Below are positions 26,688-39,700 of a stretch of 64,000 nt of DNA, in pieces. Location: NCBI RefSeq assembly GCF_954871325.1, contig NC_088777.1:36681366-36745365 (forward strand). Reading direction: 5' to 3'. Origin of the DNA: Gordionus sp. m RMFG-2023 (lineage: Eukaryota > Nematomorpha > Gordioida > Chordodea > Parachordodidae). The translations under genes were made by a program, and so were the position numbers. The stretch's first letter is position 1, and every line of letters starts with the position of its first letter. The notes beneath the pieces were generated by a model. It was not told the DNA's origin. It searched no databases and worked only from the letters and a program-made list of their open reading frames with translations.

Positions 26688-26960
26688 TTAATAAAAGATC
26701 ATTTCAATATTATCATCCCCAAGTCTAGGGCGACGATCAGAAAGTATAAGTTTTGCCTTATTAAATAATCTCTCGACACTAGAACTTAAGGGTAAGGGCG
26801 TATTTAAGCTTATATACTTATTTTTAATATAAGATAGATTATCAATAATTTTATTTGCAAGTACATCGTATGTCTGGCATCCCATTATCATTTTGAGGGC
26901 TAATGCCACAGATCTTCTTTTTAAAATTCTAGGGTCTAGCCAATGGCCTGTGATTCCCAA
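26688..26960 (-). pseudogene. hAT dimerisation domain remnant
   Basis: 91 codons reading LDPRILKRRSVALALK, then LNTPLPLSSSVERLFNKAKL and ILSDRRPRLGDDNIE. The LPxSSxVERLFxxAxxxL motif followed by RLxDDNIE is the hAT C-terminal domain. The preceding catalytic core is missing. Confidence 0.88.
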
Positions 26961-27028
26961 ATAAGCTCAAAAATATTTAATCAGATCAATTTATAAATAT
27001 AAACAAGTTTTTACCTTCTGTTATGTGT

Positions 27029-27373
27029 TCAACTATCTCCTGTGGTACATATATATGATATCTCTGATAACTCTACTATTAGAGCATCTTTCATTTTAAA
27101 GTTATCTGCTATTTTCATTAGTGCCTGCCAGCATAAAATTGTTGTACCAGGAGATAGAGTTTTAATCATCATGGTAAATGATGGATTATTAACTAAGGAC
27201 ATTGGCTGAATTGTATAAATTATAAAATCAACAATAACTTTATCAGCCAATTTCTGAGAAATATTATCATTTGCATTATTAATTAATTTGGTTTGAATTG
27301 AATTAGTCTTTTTGGATGTAGAGTCGCCTATACCAAAGTTATTTAGATGTTTCTCCATTTCCTTAAAATTCAT
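27029..27373 (-). pseudogene. hAT transposase N-terminal/middle remnant
   Basis: 115 codons starting MNFKEMEKHLNNFGIGDSTS. Further on it reads NDNISQKLADKVIVDFIIY, TIQPMSLVNNPSFTMMIKTL. The pattern of polar linker followed by a helix with an IQPxSxVxxPSFxxMI segment is the part of hAT transposases that follows the BED finger. The finger itself is not visible. A stop separates it from the dimerisation remnant. Confidence 0.8.
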
Positions 27374-28390
27374 GAACAGTCTTTAAAATAAATATTATTA
27401 GAATGTAAAATTGACAATTTACTGTTGTAATATTCGTTAAATTTGTACTTTATATTTAATTCGCATAAAGAGTTCTTTTGGATTTATTATTATAACGCGT
27501 GATAAAAATATTATATTTGAATAGTGAGAACTGAAAATAATTTAAGTTATGAATATTATTTATAAAGAAGATTGAAAAGAGTATAAAAACTCCAATTTTT
27601 ACCATTCGACATGATCTTTTATAATTATTAACTTTTTTGTATTTTATTTTTATTTTTATTAATCTTTTTTTATTATTTTTACTTTTATAATTTTGTTAAT
27701 TTGATAATGTTATAATTTTGAATAAAGAATTAAATTGATTTCGTGATTCCTAATTATTATTAATTTTTTTATATATATATTTGTTTTCTATTTTTATTTT
27801 TAGGTCTCAAAACCACCCACTTTCAACATTTACCTTTAGGTCTTTCTTGAGGTTATAGCTACTGGATTGATTTGAGGAAATATTTTTTTTACATTTTAAA
27901 CAAATAAATTTGAAACCAGTTTTGGTTATATATTTATTTTAAAAAATTTTCAAATCTATGGAATGGGAAATTTGTATTATAGCTATTAAGAACATTTTCT
28001 TCCCTGGTATCTTCCATTTCATTAATATCATTGTCTGAATCACTTTCAACGATTTGGATATCCATAGGCGATGACATTTTAAATTATTAACACGTGATTT
28101 AGGTTTATAATACAAATGAAAATATAAATTATAAATTGAAATTATATTTTAATTTCAAAATTAAATAATAAATCATAAAAATTATAATTAATTATGATAT
28201 TATATTTAAATTTTCATGTTTATACTTACCATTATATTTTTTATAAGTAGCGAAGTTAGCGGCTACTTAGCTACTTTCAAAAAAAGTAGCGCGCTAAAAA
28301 ATTAAATAATTACAAAAAAGGTAGCCGCTATTAGCTATGCTACCAAAAAAGTTAGCACGCTACATGTAGCTTGTTACTTTAACAACTCTG

Positions 28391-30410
28391 GTTAATACAC
28401 TCGCATCCAATTTTTAATTTTTCAACAAATTTGTTTATCAAAATATAAAACTTAAAAAATAAATACAATTTATTCTTAATAATTTTATTTCATAATATTA
28501 AAAGATTATTTAACAATATTTTAAATTAGGATTATATTGTAATAACTAATTTGAATGTGTTATTTTCGAAACTGGTCTATATGAAACAATATAAATTTAA
28601 AATATTTTCTAGTTACTGAATTTTTTTTATCAATAAAAAGCATAATACTTTTTCTATTGTGGAATTATAATATAGATATTATATATATAAATAAGTGTTG
28701 ATCAGATTTGATGGAAAACATTTCCATATTTTTTATTTATTTGAAAATAAAATTATTTGATTTGCAAAAAATTGTTAAAATAACATATTTATTCTTATCA
28801 ATTTTTACAAGCTAAATATCTTTATATATAAACGAATTAAAAAATATGAAAATGTTTTAAATTAAATCTGCATGTATCATTTATAATCAACAACCCTTAA
28901 CCTTATAACCTAATTACTTTCTTGTTTAGCTTAATCGCTGCCATTTTTAAGTTAAATAGGGTCATTCTTTATGACAACTGACAGTGATTAATTTAACATT
29001 AAGTTTAAACGAGGCGACATTAATGATAATACTTAAAAAGGGAAGGGATAGTTTAAAATGTTATAAATTTTTATAATTTATAATTGTATAAAATAAATTC
29101 AAAAAAAATTAATAATTATAATAGTATTTTTTTTTACATATTATAATATTTATTATATAAAATAGGAACCTTTTCATTTTATGATATGATTGTGCATATA
29201 TAAAAAAATGTATCAAATTTATATTTGACATAAAGACTTAATATGTAGTCGATCTTTTTCTCTTTGGAGGTTTTAGCACGAACCTAAAAAAAAATTATTT
29301 AATAATTATAAGTTTTGAAATATGATTGAATTTAAAGCCTGATAAATTTTAATCAATCATTGTTAGATATTACGTTTATTAGAAGAATTCTAAAGTCCTA
29401 TTCCCCTATTCTGCAAAAAATTTTTTCGTATTAATTTTATTTTTATTTATGATATTTTTTTTAAACGAGTGCTCCCATTTTTTAGTATAAATGTATTTCT
29501 CTTCTTTTTAGCATCTATAATTCACACCATTCACTTATTTATTAATATAAATAATTATCTACTTTCCACATGGACATCTTAGCCTATGCATAATAACAAC
29601 CCTATATGCGCTGATTTAAATTAAGATTTTGAATTCGCACAAAAACACATTATATGAGATAGAGTCCCAATAGGCGGGTCTTAGAAGACAGACCTACCCA
29701 TTATTTGAAAAATTTTAGCCTCCTACCTGCCCGCTCTATGTTTAAAAATTATTCTATTGGTTGGTTTGGTTTTTATTCAATCTTGGTTATATATATTTAT
29801 TTTTTTATAAAACATCCAATATTTTGAAATAAGGAATTAATTTTTAACAAATATAAGTAGACCCTGCTCAGCCCACTCATGAAATATTTTAAACGAACTT
29901 TACCTTTCGTTGTTTAGAAATATTTTTATGCGTCGTTCACCCATCGTCTAAATTATTAAGCCTTGAGGACATGCTAAAAACCAGCCCATTGCAGGACTAA
30001 TATTAAATTTACAGATATCTTTGGAGATGTATTAAAATAACTACACCTTAGTGGAAACTGCAACTGCCGGCCAATCTCAACCAATAATTCTGAATATATT
30101 CTAGCAGAGTGTTGCTATATTATATTTATAAAATGGACATTTGTTAAAAAGTTGACTTTGGAACTAGTATAGTTAATTTATTACACAAAGAAGTATTCCA
30201 AGAACTAGCAAAAATATAATATTTAATAACCCTATTAAAATATGGCCCCTATATATCTATACCTTACACTACTCTAAGTACCAATTTCAAAATTTTAGAA
30301 TTACATCTATAATAAATAAATATCATAAGTGTGATCTCTTTTAAGCACTAAAGGAAATATGATAGGTTTATATAAAGCTAAAAGCGATTGCCTTTCAGCA
30401 ATTGTTAAAC
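28391..30410. other. Intergenic, no gene seen
   Basis: A+T-rich. A C-rich patch at 29665-29745 (GGCGGGTCTTAG ... CTACCTGCCCGCTC) looks like a transposon end similar to sequence near 7320-7420, but no partner or target duplication was found. Confidence 0.4.
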
Positions 30411-30534
30411 TTAATAATGCAAATACAGGAAAATACCAAAGGAGAAATTTTGAACTAAGCTAATAATTTTTTTCGATTTAACATAATTGCAGTCAGCAGT
30501 AGCAGAACTCCTGGAGTAATTTTCAGTTTCAGAT
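30411..30534 (-). CDS. Possible alternative last exon of the aquaporin gene
   Basis: If the GTAAAT that overlaps the exon 4 stop is used as a donor (after 30624), an acceptor TATGAG| at 30535 joins in phase to a frame of 41 codons with its own stop. It starts KSETENYSRSSATAD and would give a polar cytoplasmic tail. The simpler reading is that exon 4 ends at its own stop. Confidence 0.3.
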
Positions 30535-30619
30535 CTCATATCTAAGATTCAAATATCAAAAAGTTAACAGAGGTAAGAATACAGTGGATTTTTATAATTA
30601 AAATAGGTATACTATATAT

Positions 30620-30785
30620 TTACTTGTATAATAGCACAGCTATGAAGCATCCAATTAGTTCTGCTATGTAATAAACGTATTGAGTATTCATGTGATGGTA
30701 ATGATCTCTCCCCTTAATCATAATATAAACAAAAGATGGACCCAAAACTCTGGCTGGATTCATTGCTGCGCCGCTAACAGTACCA
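30620..30785 (-). CDS. Aquaporin exon 4 (NPA-R box)
   Basis: Reads GTVSGAAMNPARVLGPSF through TM6 and ends LLYK with TAA at 30622-30620. Confidence 0.92.
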
Positions 30786-33700
30786 CTTATATTTATGTTT
30801 ATATTTATATACTTTTTAAAAGTAATATGTAAAATATTATATCAAAGAAATAATATTTATATAAAAGAAAAAAAGGGAAGAAATAATGATCACCTAGCAT
30901 AAATATGCATATCTAGACTATATTTTCTTTAACTTACACATCAGAAAATGATAATTTTATATAATAGTAATCGAGAAAATCTAAATATAAAATTATGATA
31001 ATATATATAAATCATACCCAGCTATTACGGCCGCAATAACAGTTAACCCAACAAGGAATGGTACTATATAAGAGGGCACCCCCGGCCCAGCATAACTATT
31101 GCTGATATGATCCGAACTTCCATCATTTTTATCTTGCAAAACTAGTGCCAAAATCAGGAGCAAAAATGTGGTCGTAAGAAATACCTCACAGGTTATCACG
31201 CCTCCCAACATCTGTTTTTGAGTGTCGAAAGTAACCATCCCACCAAGATTTTCTTCGTAAATTTTGGCATTGGTAGATATCTAGTTAATTTTTTTAGATA
31301 ATGATTATTAAATAAATACATCGTCGTTTTATTATTGCCTGTTTTTTAAAAATATATATAAATATCTGCCTCTACCAAAGAATGCAATACGAGAACTTTC
31401 AAATGCTGTATGATTCCTTTTTAGGAACTCAGCTCAAAATATTTAAGCACCCGTATATTTTTTTTATTTATAAAAAAATTGATTCCCCCATTAAAATATT
31501 AACCATTAATTTAAGATAGCCAGTTTAAATCAGACAAAATATGCGGTCGCAAATGTTTTCTGTCCTTATATATTTTGTTTCTTTTAACACAAATGAAAAA
31601 TTAAATATTAAACAAAACTATACTATCTTCTTATTACATAAAAAATTGTTGTCAAAATTTTATAATTTTTGTGAAAATAAAATAAACGCCCTTAGAGGGA
31701 GTTTCATATTTTCGAGCTGCAAATAATAGGTTTTGTTAGATAAGGATAATTTTTTTACATAATTTATGGTATTATGACAGATATTATAGGTGCAAAATAT
31801 ATAATTAATTCTTTAAGTAATTTATATATATCTGAATATTTAAAAATTCCGAGGTAATAATTTATATTTTTTATTTTCTGAAAATTTAAAAAATTCGACA
31901 TCACCATAAAGGCAGGGTTGGCAGGGAAAACGTATTCGATTGTTATAATTTTTCATAAAAAATTGGAAGGGGGGCTCTCCCCCAACCTTCTTTTTCTAAG
32001 AGGGTTAATGAAGTTAATTTAGGATTAAATAAAATACTAATCATAAAATTATAAAATATTTATAAAAAATAGTAAAAATTTAAAATGACTATTTTATTCA
32101 TAAATCAGGGTAAAACAATCATTTAAGTGTTTTTAAACAAATAAATATTTATAAAAATTTTTTTTATAAAATGATATTTATATTATATTCATTTTAGACT
32201 TTATCAATCAATTGCAGAGTTGTTAAAGGATCTAGATACAAGTATCCTAGATACAATCCTGTATCTAGTTATAAAAATGTGGTATCTGTATCTAGATAGA
32301 TTTTTGATTAAAATATCGGTATCTAGATATTATTTTATACGATGTATCTGTATCTAGATCCATTTAAAAAGTATCTTTTAACAACTCTGATCAATTGTCA
32401 ATCATCAAGTTAATTTAAATATTCTTGTAAAAATATAATTGTTATATTGTGTACTAGCATCAAATTTTTAATTTTAATCAAAAAATAATTGATTCAAATT
32501 TTTAGCACATGTTTATAAATAGAGAATTTTGGTTAACTCTTTTAGGATTATATAAATTGGAAACGACTAACAAAATATTACATTTAAACTTATTTCCCAG
32601 ATCACCTTTATTGAAATGACCATAATATACTAAAATAAAATATATTTAAACATTCTAATTGACTCAAAAGTTATATATTATTTATATTCGAAAGTGGAAT
32701 TAAACCAATATGGCATCTATTTTTAAATTTACCAATGTTTAAAAATATAAAAAGGATAAAATTTTATGTTTTTAATAAATTTATAAAAAGGATAAAATTT
32801 TATGTTTTTAATAAATTTATAAAAAGGATAAAATTTTATGTTTTTAATAAATTTATAAAAATATGAATTTAGATGATTAGAAGTAAAATCAAATATATAA
32901 GATGAGGGTTCAGTCAATCTAAGTTCTATTTAGTCATTTTTAAATTACTATTCCTCCTGATATGGCTGGTAAAATATGGTATTCATTAAACTACTTATTT
33001 TTTAACATATTTTTATACTTTCTTTCTTTCCTTCTCCTCTAGTTTTTTTGTTCTTTTTCAATCACTTATCTTTTTTCCTATATTCTATTTTTATATTTTA
33101 CACCTATATTAATTTTATCTTAGATCATATATTATATCATTTAATTTACTATTCAAATAAAAAAACCAATGACCAGTTTTATTTATATAAATAAAAATAA
33201 ACTTTTTTGCTATAGCAAAAATAAAAAATTATATAAGTAGTTTTTTAGAGCATCGGAAAGTGAAGGTGATATTTTCTTGCGAGAATTTAGTTATTTTTTT
33301 TTTTACTATAAAGAAGCAAAAGTAAGAATATATAACACATTTTTAACTTTAAATATATCTATTCTTCTAATTTATATTTCTTCGAAAGAAAAAGAAATGA
33401 TCTTTCAAATACTCATATAGTCAATAAAAGTGGCAAACATTCTAAAAAAAATAATCAAAAAAGAAGCTAGAGCTCGCGTCAAACTAGTTCTTGTATTTCA
33501 ATCAAATTCTAGAAGAAATGATAAGATAGCAGCAGAGCTTAAATTTAAAGATTATGTAGGAAATGTATCTTAGGGCATAAAAATAATAAATCAATTTTAC
33601 AATTTTAATTTCTAGATATAAATTCTTTAAAGGAACAACGAAATATCGATAAAATGAATAATAAAAAGAGTTGACCATGGCATCTTTTAACCTAGATGCT

Positions 33701-36700
33701 TTGGCTCTCCATAATTTAATTATCTCATCTTTTTTTAAACGAAGACTAAATACATATAATAGTGCAGGCAATAGCGTGGTATATTGTTCAATATTGTCAG
33801 GAGGAATTTCATGATGCAACGGAAACGATACGGTCTTTGCCTTTTTCTAAACCGGGATGCAACATTGAATTATACAAGAAATCGACAACATACATAGTCA
33901 GATTGAAAAGGTTATTTTTTTTGTGATGTCACATTAAATTCATCCTAAAAACAAACTTTAATGTCCCTTAGGTTTTTTGCGATTATTACGAATAGCCAAC
34001 AGATCAAAATCAAGTAATGTTTATCATCTAATCAAAATGTTTTTATTAACATAACATGATTTTTTTTTTCAAATTAAAATGTGGGTTGTAGTATATTTTA
34101 GAAATTTCAAAAAATGTGGTATAATTGTGATAGCTAGTGAGTTGAATGTGATAGATTTCGACTTCTTGAAAAAATTATAGTAGTCTACTAGTCAATGTGG
34201 TAGATCTGACATCCCTGCTGCTATATCTTAAACAAGTATTCAAAGATTTTGATCTCTAGATTTTTTAAATAAAGATTTTTTTTGAGAAATACTCAATTCG
34301 ATCAAATCTTACATAAAATACCAATTTTTTTCTTTTATAAGTAAAAATCTTTCATGACGAAATTATAAATTTTTTGAAAAATGATTTTGATCTTCTTAAA
34401 AAATATCTTTTTTTGTGATCTTCAAAGATTCTTCGACGAAAACTTTGGGCAAAAAAACTCTTATTTGATGCTATATTAGTTAAATTTAAAAAAATCTTAT
34501 GGAAGCCAACAAAATATTTAGAAAAAGTGAGTAAAGCTCCTAAATCAGGCTCATTATAAAAAAAATATTTTATCATAAGTTTTTTATATTTAATTTTCCG
34601 CTCTAATTTTTACAGCCTTTTTAAAATGGGGGCGAAAAAAAATTTTTAATTTGGCCTTTCTCAATTATTATTCTTTTTTCCTCCTAAGTTTACACTAACA
34701 TCTTCCTTATTAAGGGAAAAATTTTAATTTGGTTTTGATATACATTAATAAAATAAACTTTCCTTTTAAACCGAAAATCCATATCATACGGAAAAGGAAT
34801 GAACCCAAATAAAATTGGAAAGCAAAAAGAGAGAATCCAAGTAAGGGTTGGAGAGAGAAAGGGAATGAAGAAAGAAAGATTAAGGAAGGAATGATAAATA
34901 TAATGATCATCTATTTGCTTTTAGCAAAAATTTTAGAAGATTTATGTAAATTTTAAGTAAGTATAATTTTAAAAAATAATTCTAGAAAAATAAATGGGTT
35001 ATCAAAATTATAATATTGATTGAGATTTTATTACAAATTTTTACTATAAAGAAAAGACTTAAAAAATTAAATTAATTATTAAAATTCTGCTAAGTTAGTT
35101 TGGGAAATTTGATCAATAATATCTAGGGTTATTGTACTATTCATTAATATTTTTTTATTTGGTTTAGTTAGTGGTAAAACACAAAAAAGGGATAAACATA
35201 GTTTAAGTATTTTTTTGCATATTTGTCTTTAAGTAAGTGAAGAATTATGTTTTATTTCAATTTAGGTTAGACAGTGACCTATAAAAATGTGTATTTTAAA
35301 AAATATATTTCTTTTTCTAAGAAAAGTAAAGGCCTAAATTTATAATCTGATGTTTTTTTAATATTTCCTGGAAAAAAAAATTACCCCTCACTGGAATTAT
35401 ATTTTTTTCCTAAATAATATATTTAAGAATAGAACATTATAAGCGACACCTGGTACTTATGTATGAAATCAAAAATCAAAGTCAAGATTCGGATTGGAAG
35501 ATTTTAAAAAACATAAGCCTAAGCCGCGATGTAAAGACCAATTGAATCATATGCTACAACATTAAAAATCAACCTGAATAAATTTTTTTGCAAATATAAA
35601 AATAATAAAATATAATAACCATCACAACAGTAACAAACAATCATTGGTGTTATGTGAGAGTGATGGTGCTTGGCACTTCTAAAATAATAATTAGCACTCC
35701 CTATTTTTTTTATTTTTCAACATTCCCTCCCCCTCCCCCTTCTAAAAGTTAAAAAAAAATTGGGAAAATTTAAAGTTTATTAAAAATTTATAAGAAATTA
35801 AAAATGCTGTATAAATAAAAAGTCAATGAGCCACACAAATAAATATATATTTTTATTAGAATAAAAAGATCAGCTTTACAAAGATTAGGTTAGAAAATGT
35901 TCTTCATTCTTTTTAAAATTATGCCCAAATGTATTACACTAGATTGTATCATATTGCTAGATAATCTATCTTTTCTTTTATTCACCTGCTTGGAAAATAA
36001 TGTTCTCGAGGATCTGAAGTTGATTAAATTATTAATTAAAAACTGATACTAAAGAGTTCGACCAAAAACGAGAAAACCGGACCGAAGTTAATCCTCAAAA
36101 TAACCTTTACATTCTGCAATCTATAATAAAAAATAATAAAGGTTTTTACGACGTAATAATTACCTAAAAAGTAAAATCAAATTATATATTAAATATAAAT
36201 TTATATTAATAGAAAAAATTTTACACTACATTAAAATAAAATTTAAGAATAGAGAGTTTAGGCATTTTAACGAGCCATTTACACCTATACCTAAAACGAA
36301 TTATTTGTTATTCGATATTCGATTAGATTCGTATTTTACGAATACGAATAACACAATTATTCGATTCAAAAATTCCAATCGAATTTGAATAAGGAAAATA
36401 TATTATTCGTCGAATAATTTTTTATATTATTCGATCGAATTATTCTAGATTATTCGACTAAAATAATTTATAGTATTAATAAATAATGGAATTTAATTAT
36501 ATATTATTAATAAGAATTATATGAAATTTTTCCTATTTAATAAAATTTTCTAGTGGAATAATGAAGAAACATTTTATATTTCTAAAATTGTTGTTAACGG
36601 CTGTTTTTATTCGAATAACTTCATAATACAAAATAAACTTCCAAAAATTGTTTTAATATGAAGAGAAAGTATTTATTTTTATATGCAATTTTTAACATAT

Positions 36701-39700
36701 ATATAATTATAATAAACTAGTAGCTATCACGTCAAGAATGACGGGCGAATCAAATATTTCTCTTTCGTTTGAGATGAAATCATAAATTTGACTTTTTGCC
36801 TAAAATTTTTACCAGTTTATTTGTAAAATATTGCTAGATATGAGTTTTGCATACCTTATTTTAGATTGCATAGCTTTTTGACGATTTATTATTTCCCTAC
36901 AATTATTTGTTCATATACAAGGTACTAATACTCTATTAACATTTTTTTAAATAATGGAAATTCAGTAACCACCTCTCATCAAAATAAATTTTTAGTTCAC
37001 ATCTCGATAGGCAAATTTCTAATTTATCCATCATTAAATGAAGGAGAAATAACTGATTTACCAATCATTATACGGTTAACTAATGAATACTACACTACAC
37101 TATTTCAAGTTTATAAATTTTAAAAAACTTATATTATATATTATTTTAGTTTATGTTAATAACCAATAATTAAATGTCAAAGTATATTCTAAAATTAAAA
37201 ACATGCTTTTTAATAAATAGATAAAAAAAAATATATTATTAATTTGGAGATAATCTATAAATTTTGATTATAGGTGGTAGTGTTTGGGATTAAAGATTAC
37301 CATTCAATCTCAGTAGGAATTTCTTATTGCCGAAAGAGAGACTATTAATACAAGAATCTTCAACCCCATGTGAGTAACTCTTATGTTGGAGCGCATATGT
37401 TTACCAAATATAGAATATCATTAAAAGAGGATACAATCCGAAAAACTTTGTGTTTAAAAAATTGGTTGTTGTTAGATTTGTCTTCTACATAATATGAACA
37501 TTATATTGATTTTTCTACATTATATATAAATATACTATATATGTATGCTTCTATTTTATCTTACTAATATAATTTGTTTGTATTTTATCTGTAGTTAAAT
37601 TTTACAAAATAAATATTCAATCTTTTTTCATTTATGGTTAAATAAAATTAATCATTTTATTATTCGTACGAATACGAATAATGAATTATTTAATTTAAAC
37701 GAATACGAATAAATATTTGATGCCATTCGTATTTTTTAGGTATATTTACACCAAATCTGTTCGATATATCAGATCTAAATCTGCATAGATATTGATGTTT
37801 TGAAAAAAATTTGGGTGAGACCGATTAAAAAAATTAATTTAAAATATAACAATTGGGAAAATTATAACCGAAAATTTATTTACTACTCATTTTCAACTTT
37901 CATTTGAAAGAAATCTTAACATACAGCTAAGTTTATTTAAAAATAATAAATAAATTTGAAACTTCAGAATAAACTTGACCGTAAATCAAAATTTATAAAA
38001 TCCTGTTAGGTCGGTCTTAGAATTAAGAAATAACCAGTCGGCCAATTTTTTTTAAAAAAATAGGGCCGTGCGAGGGATTGGAAATTGAATATTTGATAAA
38101 TCCGAGACCTCTGCAGCTCTCTGATATTTTTTAATATAATATTTATATGGAAATACTTTTACTTCTCACAATAACCCAATAAATAGACTCAACAAACCCT
38201 CAATAAGGCTCATACTTCCCCGAGCTTTTTTTGGCAGAAGAATATATATTGTGGAAAAGTATGTGAGCTCTTTTTTTTATATAAATATTATAAAAATAAC
38301 CGGTAAAAAATGAGATATTATTATCTATTTTAAAATTATCAGACATTTGATTTTTATCGAAGTTGTTGCTTTCTAGGGTTCTTACAATTCCTATCTTCTC
38401 TAAAGGAAAAATATCGTTAGTGTTCGGCGATATTTTTAACATCTTACTCCACTCAATATTATCAATCAGCACAGCATATCCATATAATTTTTCACAAGGA
38501 ACCAGAAATAACGTTTCAAACGGGAAGAAATATTAAAAATTATAAGATTTAAGGGGTCTGAAATCGAAAGACCAAAAAACAAATTTTTTTAAAATATTCT
38601 AGCATATATCTTTTTATCACAATATTCCTAAAATTGGGGTTTCCTTTCTTCTTCTTTTTTTATAACCCTTAATATTCACTAAAATATTTTCGTCCCTCTT
38701 CCTTTCCAATATAATCAAATCTTCTTTTTGTACACAGATCTATTCACCAACTAACCGTGCTGATTGGGAATTACGCTCACACTTCTCTATCTTTTTTAGA
38801 GTTACGTGTTATTTTGGACGAGTTCCTAAAGCGTTGACAATATGCCAGCACACGTTGTGATTTTTTGTTTACTTATTTTTGAAATAAAGGTTCAATGACC
38901 GGCCTGCCTTTTTTTATATAAATTTTTTCAAATTTGAATTTCACCCCCTTTCCCCGAAGTTAGAAATACTATTTTATAAGCAATAATCAAGCAAAACACG
39001 CAAAAATAGTGTTAAAATAAATATTAATTTAGAAATTTATTATAAATAGAAAATCTTATTCTTAATCTTAAATATTTGAAAAAAATATACTTCCGAAATC
39101 ACTTTATTCTAAATCCTTTCCTTCCTCTCCTTCTAGTATTTTAATATCATTTTAAAAATTCCGATATTATAAAAAAAATTTACGAAAAATAAGCCGGAGG
39201 CTAAAATAGAGCCGATAAGCTGGGCGAGAATGTAGAAAAACGCCTTTTTGATTTTGATAGCTCCATTCAATGCAATGCCTAGAGTAACCATTGGGTTCAT
39301 ATGTGCCCCACTATTACATTATGAAGGCATACAATAAAGCGATAGAATAATATATTCTTTAAGAAAAATTTCTTATATTCTTAAATTAGCATTTTAAAAT
39401 TTTTTAACTACTTATTAAATGCAACCGCAAGACACCTAGAAAAAAAATTCTAACCATATTCATGATTATAATTGGTCATAACTTAGTAATATAATATTTC
39501 TTTCCTTATTAGAATCTTCTAAATTTTAAACCTTATATTTCCGAATAGGGCTACGAGAACGATCACAATTAGACCATGGGTCAAAGCCACACCCGCCAAA
39601 CCTAAGCCAGAAGTAGACTGCAATGTTCCAAAGTAAACAAGTACCATAGTTGCCAAACATTCTGAAAAGGTAGGTTTTAACCAATTCTGAACGAATTTTC

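Larger units (their letters stand above)
26390..28390 (-). mobile_element. hAT derivative, GTAGCGCGCTAC family, copy 2
   Basis: 2001 bp with a perfect 8-bp duplication GTTAATAC (26382-26389 and 28391-28398). Ends CATAGTTGGTAAACG and, in reverse complement, CAGAGTTGTTAAAG. The left subterminal region holds GTAGCGCGCTACCGCTATCG twice, and the right side has inverted equivalents. The - strand retains two transposase pieces (26688-26960 and 27029-27373). With a longer coding remnant than copy 1, it is the better reference for the family. Confidence 0.92.
31281..39183 (-). other. Aquaporin intron 2 (7,903 bp)
   Basis: Contains a hAT MITE (32215-32389), a 36-bp tandem repeat, an exon-like frame (33692-33846), a hAT derivative (36286-37744) and another frame (38200-38531). 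The rest (31281-32206, 32880-33690, 33850-36277, 37753-38199 and 38532-39183) is A+T-rich with nothing recognised. Confidence 0.88.
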
